A stretch of 42,102 nucleotides of DNA from Massilia cavernae (GCF_003590855.1 NZ_QYUP01000093.1:1-42102), one strand, 5' to 3'; positions 25,714 to 33,652 are shown, counted from the first letter of the stretch. The notes: generated by a model from the letters alone, not told the origin. Translations and numbers: made by a program.

Positions 25714-26044
25714 ATGCCGCCTCAAGCCTTATTGCGCCAGATGTTCGACGCCGCCGTCGCCGCGGCACAGCCATTGCACTGCCTTCCTCCCCACTTGCCT
25801 GCGCCGCCGCGCGGACGCACCCTCGCATGCGACACTGACGGCGTCGACGGGCAGGAGGAAATCGCGGAGGCCTTGCTTGCGCCGGACACGCTGGCGCGCC
25901 TGGGAGCTGGGCATCAAGGCAAAGGACTGCCTGGCCAATAACGACGGCCATGGTTTCTTCCAGGCCCTTGGCGATTCGATGGTGTGCGGCCCGAGGCTCA
26001 CGAACGTGAACGACTTCCGGGCGGTTCTGCTCGCCGCTGAGTAG
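25714..26044 (+). pseudogene. Collapsed glycerate 2-kinase gene (MOFRL/TtuD-GckA family)
   Basis: An ATG at 25714 after AAGGGAAG opens a frame reading MPPQALLRQMFDAAVAAAQP and LPPHLPAPPRGRTL, the usual N-terminus of type 2 glycerate kinases. It then jumps directly to ACDTDGVDG and LLAPDTLAR, which belong near the C-terminus. After a frameshift at about 25895-25905 it continues ELGIKAKDCLANNDGHGFFQALGD and RLTNVNDFRAVLLAAE, the MOFRL-type end. About 300 central codons are missing, including the nucleotide-binding core, so it is non-functional. Glycerate kinase serves the alternative aldarate route (tartronate semialdehyde to glycerate). Confidence 0.75.
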
Positions 26045-26070
26045 CGCGGTGAGAGTGTTCACGGCAGGGT

Positions 26071-26389
26071 TCAAACGCGTGCTACTTTCCGCCAATTCGA
26101 AATGGCTTCGCGCAGCGATAGCGCCAGCGTAGCCAACCCGCCAACCACCAACGCCCCCTTGTCATCCGCCAGGGCGCCAAGTTTGGCGACGGGAAGCGAC
26201 ATCGTGAGATACACAATCTTTGCGCCTGACGCAGCTCCAATTGAACTGAGCAACATCAGCACGAGGTGTCCGGTGTCTGGCCAGGTTTTCTTATAGATAC
26301 AGAACGGGCATGCACTTAAAAAAAACCGCCAGATAAGCGGTCAGGGTTGCATATCCATCCGGCACCACATGTACCAGGAATTCAGGCAT
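26071..26389 (-). CDS. Small two-helix membrane protein, frame broken at a T8 run
   Basis: An ATG at 26389 sits behind AGAGGAAAGG and overlaps the upstream stop by 8 bases. The frame MPEFLVHVVPDGYATLTAYLAVFF runs into eight T residues (26318-26325) and soon stops. From the T-run on, the +1 frame is clearly protein-like (SACPFCIYKKTWPDTGHLVL, then two hydrophobic segments) down to the stop at 26071. Removing one T gives a continuous protein of about 105 residues. Either a single-base insertion or RNA-polymerase/ribosome slippage on T8 is implied. Function unknown; GC content is visibly lower than the surroundings. Confidence 0.55.
26318..26341 (-). terminator. Hairpin plus T8 tract inside the small membrane-protein gene
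   Basis: On the minus strand ACCGC, a 7-base loop and GCGGT are followed directly by eight T residues, the form of an intrinsic terminator, yet it lies inside the coding frame at the point of the frameshift. It may be a true attenuator, or a slippage-promoting structure. Confidence 0.5.
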
Positions 26390-26624
26390 GGCCTTTCCTC
26401 TCGACATAGAGGGCAATGCCACCCCCTAGTGCAGCCCCCCACGAGAATTCCAGTAGACCGAACGCACTGCCGATTGTGCTGCCGCCTACAGCTGATGCGA
26501 AGACCGACGTAAAAGGCGCTCCTTTCCGCTTTTCACTTTTCGTTCCGTAGATGGTCGAATCCGGGGGCAATTTTCCGACCGAATTCGCCTCGTTTGGTCT
26601 TGCAACGCAGTCAGGTATTTTCAT
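26382..26624 (-). CDS. Small hypothetical protein with C-terminal glycine-rich membrane segment
   Basis: 80 residues from the ATG at 26624; in-frame GTG (26657) and TTG (26684) codons are alternatives and no start has a good binding site. Polar N-terminal half with Lys (YGTKSEKRKG), then FTSVFASAVGGSTIGSAFGLLEFSWGAALGGGIALYV, a Gly/Ala-rich membrane stretch. It overlaps the next small gene by 8 bases. Not recognised; the pair looks like a transferred or phage-derived cassette. Confidence 0.5.
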   Translation of the reverse strand: MKIPDCVARPNEANSVGKLPPDSTIYGTKSEKRKGAPFTSVFASAVGGSTIGSAFGLLEFSWGAALGGGIALYVERKGHA

Positions 26625-26740
26625 GGCGCCGGTATCCGGTTGGACCCAAGCAGTCACGGTGACACGCGCGGAATGGGAAGTCAAGGATGTCCCGGCAGGT
26701 TTGCTGATCCCTGCCTATATTGCCGAAGCGGATGCTTGGA

Positions 26741-26765
26741 GAACAAGAGCCCGCATGGCGGGCTC
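26741..26765 (-). terminator. Intrinsic terminator after the KGSADH gene
   Basis: Perfect 8-bp stem GAGCCCGC / GCGGGCTC with a 3-base loop, followed on the minus strand by TTGTTCT. It lies 47 bases past the stop at 26812. Confidence 0.65.
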
Positions 26766-26811
26766 GAGCTTGATCACAATGTATGGCGAATGCCGAACGT
26801 GAACGCGCGAT

Positions 26812-28395
26812 TCAGGCCTTCTCCAACTCACCGTCACGCAGCCGCCACAATGCGAGCGAGTTGTTGTCCTGCAGTGCTTCCGGCAACAGCCAGGTGGGCA
26901 GGTCCTGGTAGCTGACCGGACGCAGGAACCGGTCGATGGCGGTCGCGCCCACCGAAGTGCTGCGGCTGTCCGAGGTAGCCGGGAACGGCCCGCCGTGCAC
27001 CATCGCGTATGACACTTCGACGCCGGTCGGGTAACCATTGGCGAGGATGCGTCCTGCCTTGCGTTCGAGCGCCGGCAGCAGGTGGGTGGCGGCTTCGCGG
27101 TCGCCCTCGGCCACGAACAGCGTCGCGGTCAGCTGGCCGTCGAGGTGCTCGGCGACCTGGCGGAACTGGGCGATGTCGCCGCAGCGGATCACCAGCGAGC
27201 TGGCGCCGAAGATCTCCTCTTCCAGCTCAGGGTTGGCCAGGAATGCCGCCGCATCTGTGATGAACAGCGCGGCTTGGCCGGCACATGCGGACGTGCCTTG
27301 CTGGCCGCGTCCGAGGAGCTTGACGCCGTCGGCTTTCGACAGGCGTTCGACGCCGCTGTTGAACGCGGCGTGGATGCCCGGCGTGAGCATGGTGCTGGCA
27401 GCCTTGCCTTGCAGCGCGGTCGCGGCGGCGTCGCAGAACGTCTCCAGATCCGGGCCGTCGAGTGCGACGACTAGGCCTGGATTGGTGCAGAACTGTCCGG
27501 CGCCAAGCGTCAGCGAGTCGACGAAACCGCTGCCGATTTTCGCTGCGCCGCCGGCCATCGCGGCTGGCAGCACGAATACCGGGTTGATGCTGCTCATTTC
27601 CGCGTACACGGGAATTGGTTCGTCGCGCGCGGCTGCTGCGCGCACCAGCGCCATGCCGCCCTGGCGCGAGCCGGTGAAACCGACCGCCTTGATGGCTGGG
27701 TGGCCCACCAGTGCCTGGCCGATGGTGCGGCCGTCACCGTGCAGCATCGAGAACACGCCTTCCGGCAGGCCGCTGGAGGCAACCGCCGCCATGATGGCCT
27801 TGGCCACCAGTTCCGAGGTGCCGGGATGGGCGCCGTGCGCCTTGACCACCACCGGGCAGCCGGCCGCCAGGGCCGACGCGGTGTCGCCGCCGGCAACCGA
27901 GAACGCGAGCGGGAAATTGCTGGCGCCGAAGACGGCGACCGGGCCGAGCGCGATCTTGCGAAGGCGCAGGTCAGGGCGCGGCGGCACGCGTTCCGGCAGG
28001 GCCGAATCGAGGGCGGCGCCGAGCCAGCGGCCGTCGCGCACGACCTTGGCGAACAGGCGCAACTGGTTAACGGTGCGTCCGCGTTCGCCTTCCAGGCGCG
28101 CCTGCGGCAGCCCGGACTCCTGCATGGCGCGCTCGATCAGCTGCGGGCCGAGGTCGAGGATGTTTTGCGCAGCTTGTTCGAGGAAGGCGGCACGCTGCGC
28201 AAGCGAAGTCTCGCGGTAGCTATCGAAGGCCGCTGCGGCCAGTGTGCATGCGCGCTCGACGTCGTCCAGGGTGGCGGCGCCGAACGGCGGCTCGATGTGC
28301 TGTCCGGTCGACGGGTCGATGGCGCGGAACGCGGAAGCGCTGCCCGTGACGGCGGAAGCGCCGATGACGAACTCGCCTTTGATATTGATACTCAA
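26812..28395 (-). CDS. 2-ketoglutarate semialdehyde dehydrogenase (2,5-dioxovalerate dehydrogenase)
   Basis: 527-residue aldehyde dehydrogenase of the type III KGSADH branch. [35 protein letters not shown] forms the cofactor region, FTGSRQGG precedes the catalytic Glu in [14 protein letters not shown], and the catalytic Cys is in [12 protein letters not shown]. It oxidises 2-ketoglutarate semialdehyde to 2-ketoglutarate, the last step of oxidative hexuronate/aldarate breakdown. The start is TTG at 28395, chosen because AAGGAG is seven bases upstream and no ATG fits. It is downstream of the KdgD-like gene with an 86-base gap, so it is probably controlled from operator C. Confidence 0.92.
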   Translation of the reverse strand: MSINIKGEFVIGASAVTGSASAFRAIDPSTGQHIEPPFGAATLDDVERACTLAAAAFDSYRETSLAQRAAFLEQAAQNILDLGPQLIERAMQESGLPQARLEGERGRTVNQLRLFAKVVRDGRWLGAALDSALPERVPPRPDLRLRKIALGPVAVFGASNFPLAFSVAGGDTASALAAGCPVVVKAHGAHPGTSELVAKAIMAAVASSGLPEGVFSMLHGDGRTIGQALVGHPAIKAVGFTGSRQGGMALVRAAAARDEPIPVYAEMSSINPVFVLPAAMAGGAAKIGSGFVDSLTLGAGQFCTNPGLVVALDGPDLETFCDAAATALQGKAASTMLTPGIHAAFNSGVERLSKADGVKLLGRGQQGTSACAGQAALFITDAAAFLANPELEEEIFGASSLVIRCGDIAQFRQVAEHLDGQLTATLFVAEGDREAATHLLPALERKAGRILANGYPTGVEVSYAMVHGGPFPATSDSRSTSVGATAIDRFLRPVSYQDLPTWLLPEALQDNNSLALWRLRDGELEKA

Positions 28396-28481
28396 GATAT
28401 TCTCCTTGCGCAGATGGCGCGAGGCGGCTAGCCGCGTCGCGCCGTAAAAAGGTGCTGTGATGCGAGTGCTGTGGTGCGGGA

Positions 28482-29396
28482 TTACTGCGGGCCGAGCGAC
28501 GCGATCAGGGCGCCGAGCTGCTCGCGTTCCTCTCCGGTCAGGTCGGTAAGCGGCGGGCGTACCGGACCTGCTGTGTGGCCCGCCAGGGTGGCGCCAGCCT
28601 TGACGATGCTGACCGAGTAGCCTTGCTTCCTGTTGCGGATCGCAAGGTAAGGCAGGAAGAAGCTGTCGATCAGGCGGCCGGTGGTATCGTGGTCGTCGGT
28701 GCGCACCGCTTCGTAGAACTCCATGGCGGTTTTCGGGATGAAGTTGAACACTGCCGACGAATACACCGGTACGCCCAGTGCCTTGTAGGCCTCGGCATAC
28801 ACCTCGGCGGTTGGCAGGCCGCCAAGGTAGGTGAAGCGGTCGCCCAGCTTGCGGCGGATCGAGACCATCGTTTCGATTTCTCCAAGGCCGTCCTTGAAGC
28901 CGATCAGGTTAGGGCAGCGGTCGGCCAGTTTCAGCAGCGCGTCCGCGTCCAGGCGGCACACGTTACGGTTGTACACCACCACACCGAACTTGACCGAATT
29001 GCAGACGGCGGCGACGTGCTCGACCAGGCCATCCATGCTCGCTTCGGTCAGGTAGTGCGGCATCAGCAGGATGCCGTGGGCGCCCAGGCGCTCGGCTTCT
29101 TTTGCGTAGGCGATCGCAGTGCGGGTGGGGCCGCCGGCGCCGGCCAGGATAGGCACCTTGCCGCGGCAGGTTGCGACCGCCACCTTGACCACCTGGGTGT
29201 AGTCCTCAGGCGTCAGCGAGAAGAACTCGCCCGTACCGCCGGCGACGAACAGCGCGCTGGCGCCATACGGAGCGAGCCATTCGAGGCGGCCGGCATAAGT
29301 GGCCGGCACGAAGTCGCCCTGCGCGTCGAAATCGGTAATTGGGAACGACAGCAGGCCTGACGAAAGGATCTGTTTCAAGTCTTGTGGAGAGAACAT
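28482..29396 (-). CDS. kdgD: 5-dehydro-4-deoxyglucarate dehydratase (decarboxylating)
   Basis: 304-residue member of the DHDPS/N-acetylneuraminate lyase family, the typical KdgD size. The Schiff-base Lys is in [11 protein letters not shown], the Tyr in [10 protein letters not shown], and the substrate loop in [17 protein letters not shown]. It converts 5-keto-4-deoxyglucarate to 2-ketoglutarate semialdehyde, CO2 and water. ATG at 29396 ([23 protein letters not shown]) is the family start; a frame from 29456 would cross the operator. Operon with the KGSADH gene. Confidence 0.92.
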   Translation of the reverse strand: MFSPQDLKQILSSGLLSFPITDFDAQGDFVPATYAGRLEWLAPYGASALFVAGGTGEFFSLTPEDYTQVVKVAVATCRGKVPILAGAGGPTRTAIAYAKEAERLGAHGILLMPHYLTEASMDGLVEHVAAVCNSVKFGVVVYNRNVCRLDADALLKLADRCPNLIGFKDGLGEIETMVSIRRKLGDRFTYLGGLPTAEVYAEAYKALGVPVYSSAVFNFIPKTAMEFYEAVRTDDHDTTGRLIDSFFLPYLAIRNRKQGYSVSIVKAGATLAGHTAGPVRPPLTDLTGEEREQLGALIASLGPQ

Positions 29397-29457
29397 GTTG
29401 ATATGCCCGAAAAAGGTTGGAAAGGAAGCAAGGCCAAGGCAACGACTTGTCGCCATT

Positions 29458-29477
29458 GTTATCAGTCATCGTACAAC
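29458..29477 (-). promoter_or_regulatory. Operator upstream of kdgD (site C)
   Basis: On the minus strand GTTGTACGATGACTGATAAC, 61 bases before the kdgD ATG. It differs at one base from sites B and E. The -10 region here is weaker (possible GATTCT) than at the other sites. Confidence 0.75.
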
Positions 29478-29530
29478 ATCGATTTGAGAATCGCAAGCGC
29501 GATCTCAGCTTTTCTTCGAATGGAATAAAC

Positions 29531-29556
29531 AACGCCCCGCAAAAAGCGGGCGTTTT
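29531..29556. terminator. Hairpin with T-tract
   Basis: AACGCCCCGC, AAAAA, GCGGGCGTTTT forms a strong stem (one bulged C) with T residues on the plus strand and a T-rich tail on the minus strand. It stands between the kdgD promoter and the mobile-element debris. Confidence 0.5.
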
Positions 29557-29653
29557 GGCGGGGGCAAGTCCCGCCGTGAGCTGGCCACTGCGAACGAAGT
29601 GAAGCGCAACTGCGGGAGGGCAACTGACCGTGGGGAGGAAGCGTGGAGCATAA

Positions 29654-29872
29654 ATCACGAGCCGAGGAACACACCGGGCACAGCTCAATGCAGAAGTAGC
29701 GAAGGACATCCCCGCCTTTATGGACAAACTCTTCGGCAAAGATAACTGGTTGTATGACCAGGACGAACAGCTATACATAGCCCGCGATCCGAAGCACACA
29801 GGGCCGGGCTTTGGCTTCATCGCAGCCCGCCAAAGTGCCTCATTCTTCACCGGCGCCCGTCCGGATGAAGCA
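29654..29872 (+). pseudogene. Fragment of an unrecognised gene
   Basis: Open frame after a TAA at 29651 reading QLNAEVAKDIPAFMDKLF, GKDNWLYDQDEQLYIARDP and KHTGPGFGFIAARQ, which is protein-like and lower in GC than the flanks. It has no start with a binding site and runs into the IS110 fragment in another frame. Probably the tail of a gene cut by an insertion. Not recognised. Confidence 0.3.
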
Positions 29873-29985
29873 TCGAGGCAGCGCTGCTGGCGTGGCTGCG
29901 CCAAGATCGCACCGCGCAGGCGATCGCCGCCATCCCCGGCATGGGCCAGTTGACGGCGACGGTGGCGACGAGCGTCCATGCTGGG
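29869..29985 (+). mobile_element. IS110-family transposase C-terminal fragment
   Basis: The frame from 29872 reads IEAALLAWLRQDRTAQAIAAIPGMGQLTATVATS, matching the IPGIGPLTAT block at the start of the transposase_20 domain of IS110-type transposases. Homology stops within about 35 residues and no start, end or flanking repeats are visible, so only debris remains. Confidence 0.6.
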
Positions 29986-29997
29986 CGAACGAAACAA

Positions 29998-30028
29998 AAG
30001 GCCGTTCAGCACAGGGCTGAACGGCCTT
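29998..30028 (-). terminator. Intrinsic terminator of the MFS transporter gene
   Basis: 13-bp perfect stem AAGGCCGTTCAGC / GCTGAACGGCCTT with a 5-base loop. On the minus strand it is followed by TTTGTTTC. It ends 21 bases past the MFS stop at 30049. Confidence 0.85.
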
Positions 30029-30048
30029 CGACTACTCCGCTGCAGGTG

Positions 30049-31458
30049 TTACTTGGCGGCGGCAGGCATATCGAACTTCGGCCGTGGCGCTTCGATCTCG
30101 GAATGGGTCGGCACCAGGGCCTTCATCACGCACCACGCCAGCAGGTAGGCCACCGCGCACACCGCGAACATGATGGTGTAGCCGGTGTGGATCTTGCCCA
30201 TGGCGCCGAAATAGTCGAACACCCAGCCGCCGGTTTTCGACATCAACACGCCGCCCAGGCCGCCGGCCATGCCGCCGATGCCCACTACTGACGCCACCGA
30301 CGTCTTGGGGAACATGTCGGATACCGTGGTGAACAGGTTGCACGACCAAGCCTGGTGCGCCGACGCGCCGATCCCGATCAGTATCACCGGCACCCACACG
30401 CTGATATAGCCAAGCGGCTGCGCCAGCAAGACCACCAGCGGGCACAGGGCGATCAGCAGCATCGCTTTCATGCGGCCGTCGTACGGCGTGTAGCCCTTGT
30501 TGATGAACCAGGTCGGCAGCCAGCCGCCGCCGATACTGCCGACCATCGTCATGCTGTACAGGACCGCGAGCGGCGCCATGATGGCGGTCTTTTCCATGCC
30601 ATATTGGGCGGACAGGTATTTCGGCAGCCAGAACAGGAAGAACCACCACACGCCATCGGTCATGAATTTGCCGAAGGCGAACGCCCAGGTCTGGCGATAC
30701 GCCAGCAGCTGGAACCACGTAATGGTCTGTTCCTGGCCGGTGGTAAGCTGCTCGCCCGCTGCAGGCGCGGCGGCGACGTCGCTATTAATATATGCCAGTT
30801 CGGCGCCGCCCAGGCGCTTCTGCTGCTCCGGTTTTTCGTACAGCACCTGCCACATGCCCATCCAGATAAAGCCAATCGCGCCAATCACGATGAACGCAGC
30901 CTGCCAGCCCCACTGCGCGGCAATCCACGGCACGCTGATCGGCGCCAGCACCGCGCCGATATTCGCGCCGGAATTGAAGATGCCGGTCGCGAACGAGCGC
31001 TCGCGCTTGGGGAAATACTCGGCGGTCGCCTTGATCGCGGCCGGGAAGTTGCCCGCCTCGCCGATCGCCAGCACGGCGCGCGACAGCATGAAGCCGGCTA
31101 CCGACACTGGCACCGCCGCGATGCCCACCGCGCCCAAGGTAGCTGCCATGCCGGCGCCCACCGGGATCGAGAAGGCATGCATGATCGCGCCGAGCGACCA
31201 GACCGCGACGGCGAGCATGAAGGCCTGCTTGGTGCCGAGCCGGTCGACTACGCGGCCGGCGAACAGCATCGCGATGGCATACACGAACTGGAACACCGCG
31301 GTGATGTTCGCGTAGTCGCTATTGGTCCATCCAAACTCCTTGGACAGGTCGGGCGCGAGCAGGCTGAGCACCTGCCGGTCCAGATAGTTGACCGTCGTGG
31401 CGAAGAACAACATGGCGCACACTGTCCACCGGTACTTTCCAACCGCTTGCTGGTTCAT
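30049..31458 (-). CDS. MFS hexuronate/aldarate transporter (ACS family, ExuT/GudP-like)
   Basis: 469 residues, 12 membrane helices. YRWTVCAMLFFATTVNYLDRQVLSLLAPDLSKEFGWTNSDY is the signature N-terminus of anion:cation symporters such as ExuT and GudP; RVVDRLGTK is the loop 2-3 motif. It imports galacturonate/glucuronate or aldarates by proton symport. Start: ATG at 31458 (MNQQAVGKYRW); ATG at 31473 is an alternative. The longer frame from 31515 overlaps operator D and starts before the predicted leader ends, so it is rejected. Strong terminator downstream. Confidence 0.88.
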   Translation of the reverse strand: MNQQAVGKYRWTVCAMLFFATTVNYLDRQVLSLLAPDLSKEFGWTNSDYANITAVFQFVYAIAMLFAGRVVDRLGTKQAFMLAVAVWSLGAIMHAFSIPVGAGMAATLGAVGIAAVPVSVAGFMLSRAVLAIGEAGNFPAAIKATAEYFPKRERSFATGIFNSGANIGAVLAPISVPWIAAQWGWQAAFIVIGAIGFIWMGMWQVLYEKPEQQKRLGGAELAYINSDVAAAPAAGEQLTTGQEQTITWFQLLAYRQTWAFAFGKFMTDGVWWFFLFWLPKYLSAQYGMEKTAIMAPLAVLYSMTMVGSIGGGWLPTWFINKGYTPYDGRMKAMLLIALCPLVVLLAQPLGYISVWVPVILIGIGASAHQAWSCNLFTTVSDMFPKTSVASVVGIGGMAGGLGGVLMSKTGGWVFDYFGAMGKIHTGYTIMFAVCAVAYLLAWCVMKALVPTHSEIEAPRPKFDMPAAAK

Positions 31459-31510
31459 CTCGTGTCTCTTCATTTTGGATAATTCATTCGGTGTGGCAGA
31501 GTGACGTCTA

Positions 31511-31569
31511 GTCATCAGTCATCCGACAACGTGTCGCCAAAGTATAGTGACGGTTTTTAGAAATAGCAA
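31511..31569 (-). promoter_or_regulatory. Promoter and operator of the MFS transporter gene (site D)
   Basis: On the minus strand: -35 TTGCTA (31564-31569), 17-base spacer, -10 TATACT (31541-31546), then operator GTTGTCGGATGACTGATGAC (31511-31530) 10 bases after the -10. Confidence 0.8.
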
Positions 31570-31878
31570 TCCGCCAAAGATACTTTATCTGGACGGCGTG
31601 TACGTCAACCAATTCGCAAGGATGGTTTTGAACCGGATCTCGTTCCAGATTTCGCGTCTTGCCCGATGTCCGGCGCACGCCGGGGAGGGCGCGGATCCCG
31701 CAACTGGACGGAATTTTCGATCGGTCGGCAGCGTGTCGCCCGGATCGAGGCTGCCCTCGCGGATACTACTATGTAGGCGACAACACCCTGTGCCAGGTTG
31801 TTCTTGGGCGGCGCCGACGGGAGGCGTATGAAATTCACAATCGGTTCGGGTTGAGCGGATAATTTGAGTAGAACGGCG
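31570..31878. other. Intergenic region between divergent promoters D and E
   Basis: About 309 bases between the two operators. Short frames on both strands (for example 31659-31862 plus, ending RREAYEIHNRFGLSG) lack binding sites and family resemblance. No repeat or RNA structure noticed. Confidence 0.45.
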
Positions 31879-31935
31879 TTGCTATTTCGGATGCCCTTGA
31901 CTATACTTTGCGTTCGTTGTACGACGACTGATAAC
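31879..31935 (+). promoter_or_regulatory. Promoter and operator of uronate dehydrogenase gene (site E)
   Basis: -35 TTGCTA (31879-31884), 17-base spacer, -10 TATACT (31902-31907), operator GTTGTACGACGACTGATAAC (31916-31935) eight bases after the -10. The operator is identical to site B. Confidence 0.82.
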
Positions 31936-31982
31936 ATTCAAGCCGGCTCGGACTGTCCCCCATTTATTTACGAAAGCAAGCC

Positions 31983-32795
31983 ATGTCAAAACCATTCAAA
32001 CGCATATTGCTGACCGGTGCCGCGGGCGGCCTGGGCAAGGTGCTGCGCGACCGTATCAAACCGTGGGCCGACGTGGTGCGCCTGTCGGACCTGGCAGACC
32101 TGGGCGAAGCGCGCGAGGGCGAGGAAATCGTCCAGTGCGACCTCGCCGACAAGGCCGCCGTGATGAAAATGATGGAGGGTGTCGACGCGGTGCTGCATTT
32201 CGGCGGCATCTCGGTCGAAGCGCCGTTCGACGCGATCCTGTCGGCCAATATCGTCGGCACCGCCAACCTGTACGAGGCGGTGCACAAGCATGGCGTGCGG
32301 CGCGTGGTGTTCGCCAGCTCGAACCACGCGATCGGTTTCTACAAGCAGACAGAAGTCATCGACGCGGACGATCCGGTGCGCCCGGACACCATGTACGGCG
32401 TGTCCAAGTGTTTCGGCGAAAACCTGTCGCGTTACTACTTCGACCGCTTCGGCATCGAAACCGTGTGCATCCGCATCGGCTCCTCGTTCCCGGAGCCGCA
32501 GTCGGCGCGCATGCTGGTCACTTACCTCAGTTACGACGACCTGGTCGAATCGCTGCGCTGTTCGCTGATGACGGCGAAGGTCGGCCACACCATCCTGTTC
32601 GGCATGTCGGACAACCCTGCCAAATGGTGGGACAACCGCAAGGCCGGCCACCTCGGCTTCGTGGCCACGGACAGCTCCACCAAATTCAGCGGCATGTTTC
32701 CGCCGTCGGGCACTTACCCGGCCGCGGACGACGTCGGCGCCACTTACCAGGGTGGCCCGTTCATCCTGAGCGGACCTCAGTTCGGCCGAGGATGA
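31983..32795 (+). CDS. udh: Uronate dehydrogenase
   Basis: 270-residue short-chain/epimerase-type dehydrogenase, the size of Agrobacterium Udh (265). LLTGAAGGLGKVLR is the NAD motif, ASSNHAIGFY and Tyr138/Lys142 (MYGVSK) the catalytic set, and IRIGSSFPEPQSARML is a Udh-type block. It oxidises D-glucuronate or D-galacturonate to the aldarolactone. Its promoter E matches those of gudD and the transporter. Confidence 0.92.
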   Translation: MSKPFKRILLTGAAGGLGKVLRDRIKPWADVVRLSDLADLGEAREGEEIVQCDLADKAAVMKMMEGVDAVLHFGGISVEAPFDAILSANIVGTANLYEAVHKHGVRRVVFASSNHAIGFYKQTEVIDADDPVRPDTMYGVSKCFGENLSRYYFDRFGIETVCIRIGSSFPEPQSARMLVTYLSYDDLVESLRCSLMTAKVGHTILFGMSDNPAKWWDNRKAGHLGFVATDSSTKFSGMFPPSGTYPAADDVGATYQGGPFILSGPQFGRG

Positions 32796-33000
32796 ACATG
32801 CGGATCGTAGGCGAGTGCCCGCTATGGGGAGCGCCAGTCGCCCCTGGACTTGCGTAGACATCACGGCGCGCACAATCTGGCGCCGCGATCCCCAGCGGCG
32901 CGGTGCGTGGCGCCCACCGTATCGAACGCGGCACGCCGCATGAGCAGCGCGTATTCGTCGCCATGACGCAGCATCCGGAACGCCAGGCCGGCGCCGAAAA

Positions 33001-33075
33001 CTGGAATACGCGCTGCGCGGCGCCAGCCTCGACGTCAATCTTGACGTGACCAACACCAACCGCGGGCCGGCCTGT
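33001..33075 (+). pseudogene. Possible aldose 1-epimerase fragment
   Basis: A plus-strand frame reads LEYALRGASLDVNLDVTNTN, which resembles the beta-strand pair LEY..L....L.V...VTNT of galactose mutarotase-like proteins. Neighbouring sequence on both sides is in other frames with no start or stop in register. Tentative; only about 20 residues support it. Confidence 0.35.
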
Positions 33076-33427
33076 CGATCGCGGCGCGTCTGTCCCAGCC
33101 CGCGAACACGTTGACGACTGTGGCGCCGGGCAGGGCGCGCGACTCGTATCCGGGTCCCCCGCTGCTGATGGCGGCATGCGCGGACGGCGGCATGAGGCCT
33201 TGAAGCAGCGTGGCGTCCATCACGCGCAGCAGGTGGTCGGGTTGCCCCACGGCCCTGGAACGACGGCACGCGAAGTCGACGACGGCCTGGCTTTCCGGGC
33301 TGTTGCCGCTGCGCTCGAATGACACGGGCAACAGCGGGCGATCGCGGCACAACGCTGTGGGAATCCGCCTCAGGTTTGCCAGCGTGTTGCGAGACGGAAT
33401 ATGAAAATTCCGGATAGGGGCTGACAT
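33035..33427 (-). CDS. Unassigned ORF, possibly a gene remnant
   Basis: 130 codons from an ATG at 33427 (MSAPIRNFHIPSRN...), just beyond the LacI-type operator at 33433. The middle (LLRVMDATLLQGLMPPSAHAA) looks like real helical protein but the ends do not, and the 3' part overlaps the epimerase-like fragment on the other strand. Not recognised. It occupies the place held by the MFS gene in the second copy of this promoter block. Confidence 0.3.
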   Translation of the reverse strand: MSAPIRNFHIPSRNTLANLRRIPTALCRDRPLLPVSFERSGNSPESQAVVDFACRRSRAVGQPDHLLRVMDATLLQGLMPPSAHAAISSGGPGYESRALPGATVVNVFAGWDRRAAIDRPARGWCWSRQD

Positions 33428-33432
33428 ATTTC

Positions 33433-33446
33433 TGGTAACGTTACCC
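33433..33446 (+). promoter_or_regulatory. LacI-type operator, copy 1 site 1
   Basis: TGGTAACGTTACCC, containing a perfect 12-bp palindrome GGTAACGTTACC with the central CG typical of LacI-family operators. Matches 37716-37729. Confidence 0.7.
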
Positions 33447-33547
33447 ACCGAACTTACCGCTCGGAAATTATTTTCCGGCATTCTCGAGAAATTGTTAGGT
33501 TACTTGCTTATCTTTGGCACAAATTTTTCACATTTTTGAATTAAATA

Positions 33548-33560
33548 TGGTATCGTTATC
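33548..33560 (+). promoter_or_regulatory. LacI-type operator, copy 1 site 2
   Basis: TGGTATCGTTATC, 115 bases after site 1; matches TGGTATCGTTACC at 37832-37844. Confidence 0.6.
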
Positions 33561-33607
33561 TCACAAGCACCGCATTGTGCGACGATTTTCCAAGCCAAGG
33601 ATGCTTC

Positions 33608-33652
33608 GTGAACAAGTTTTGCTATTCGTCCGCTCTAGCACAGGTGATATGA
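33608..33652 (+). other. Short leader ORF overlapping the REC-EAL start
   Basis: GTG AAC AAG TTT ... gives 14 residues (VNKFCYSSALAQVI). Its first codons match the start of the GH105 gene (MNKFFYC) in the second promoter copy. The stop overlaps the REC-EAL start (ATATGATG), so it could couple translation. It looks like a leftover of the duplicated gene start. Confidence 0.5.

Larger units (their letters stand above)
33411..33625 (+). repeat. Duplicated promoter block, copy 1 (imperfect)
   Basis: Resembles 37695-37910 in order and spacing: CCGGAT, TGGTAACGTTA operator, AAATTATT, then ATTTTTGAAT, TGGTATCGTTA operator 115-116 bases after the first, ATTTTCCAAG, CAAGG, and the first codons (GTG or ATG) AACAAGTTTT. 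The copies differ at many positions, so the duplication is old. Confidence 0.7.

Noticed and set aside
26551-26802. 83-codon plus-strand frame opposite the small gene pair
   Set aside because: No binding site, and it overlaps the terminator of the opposite strand.
31547-31831. 94-codon plus-strand frame between promoters D and E
   Set aside because: It begins inside promoter D and has no binding site or protein-like pattern.
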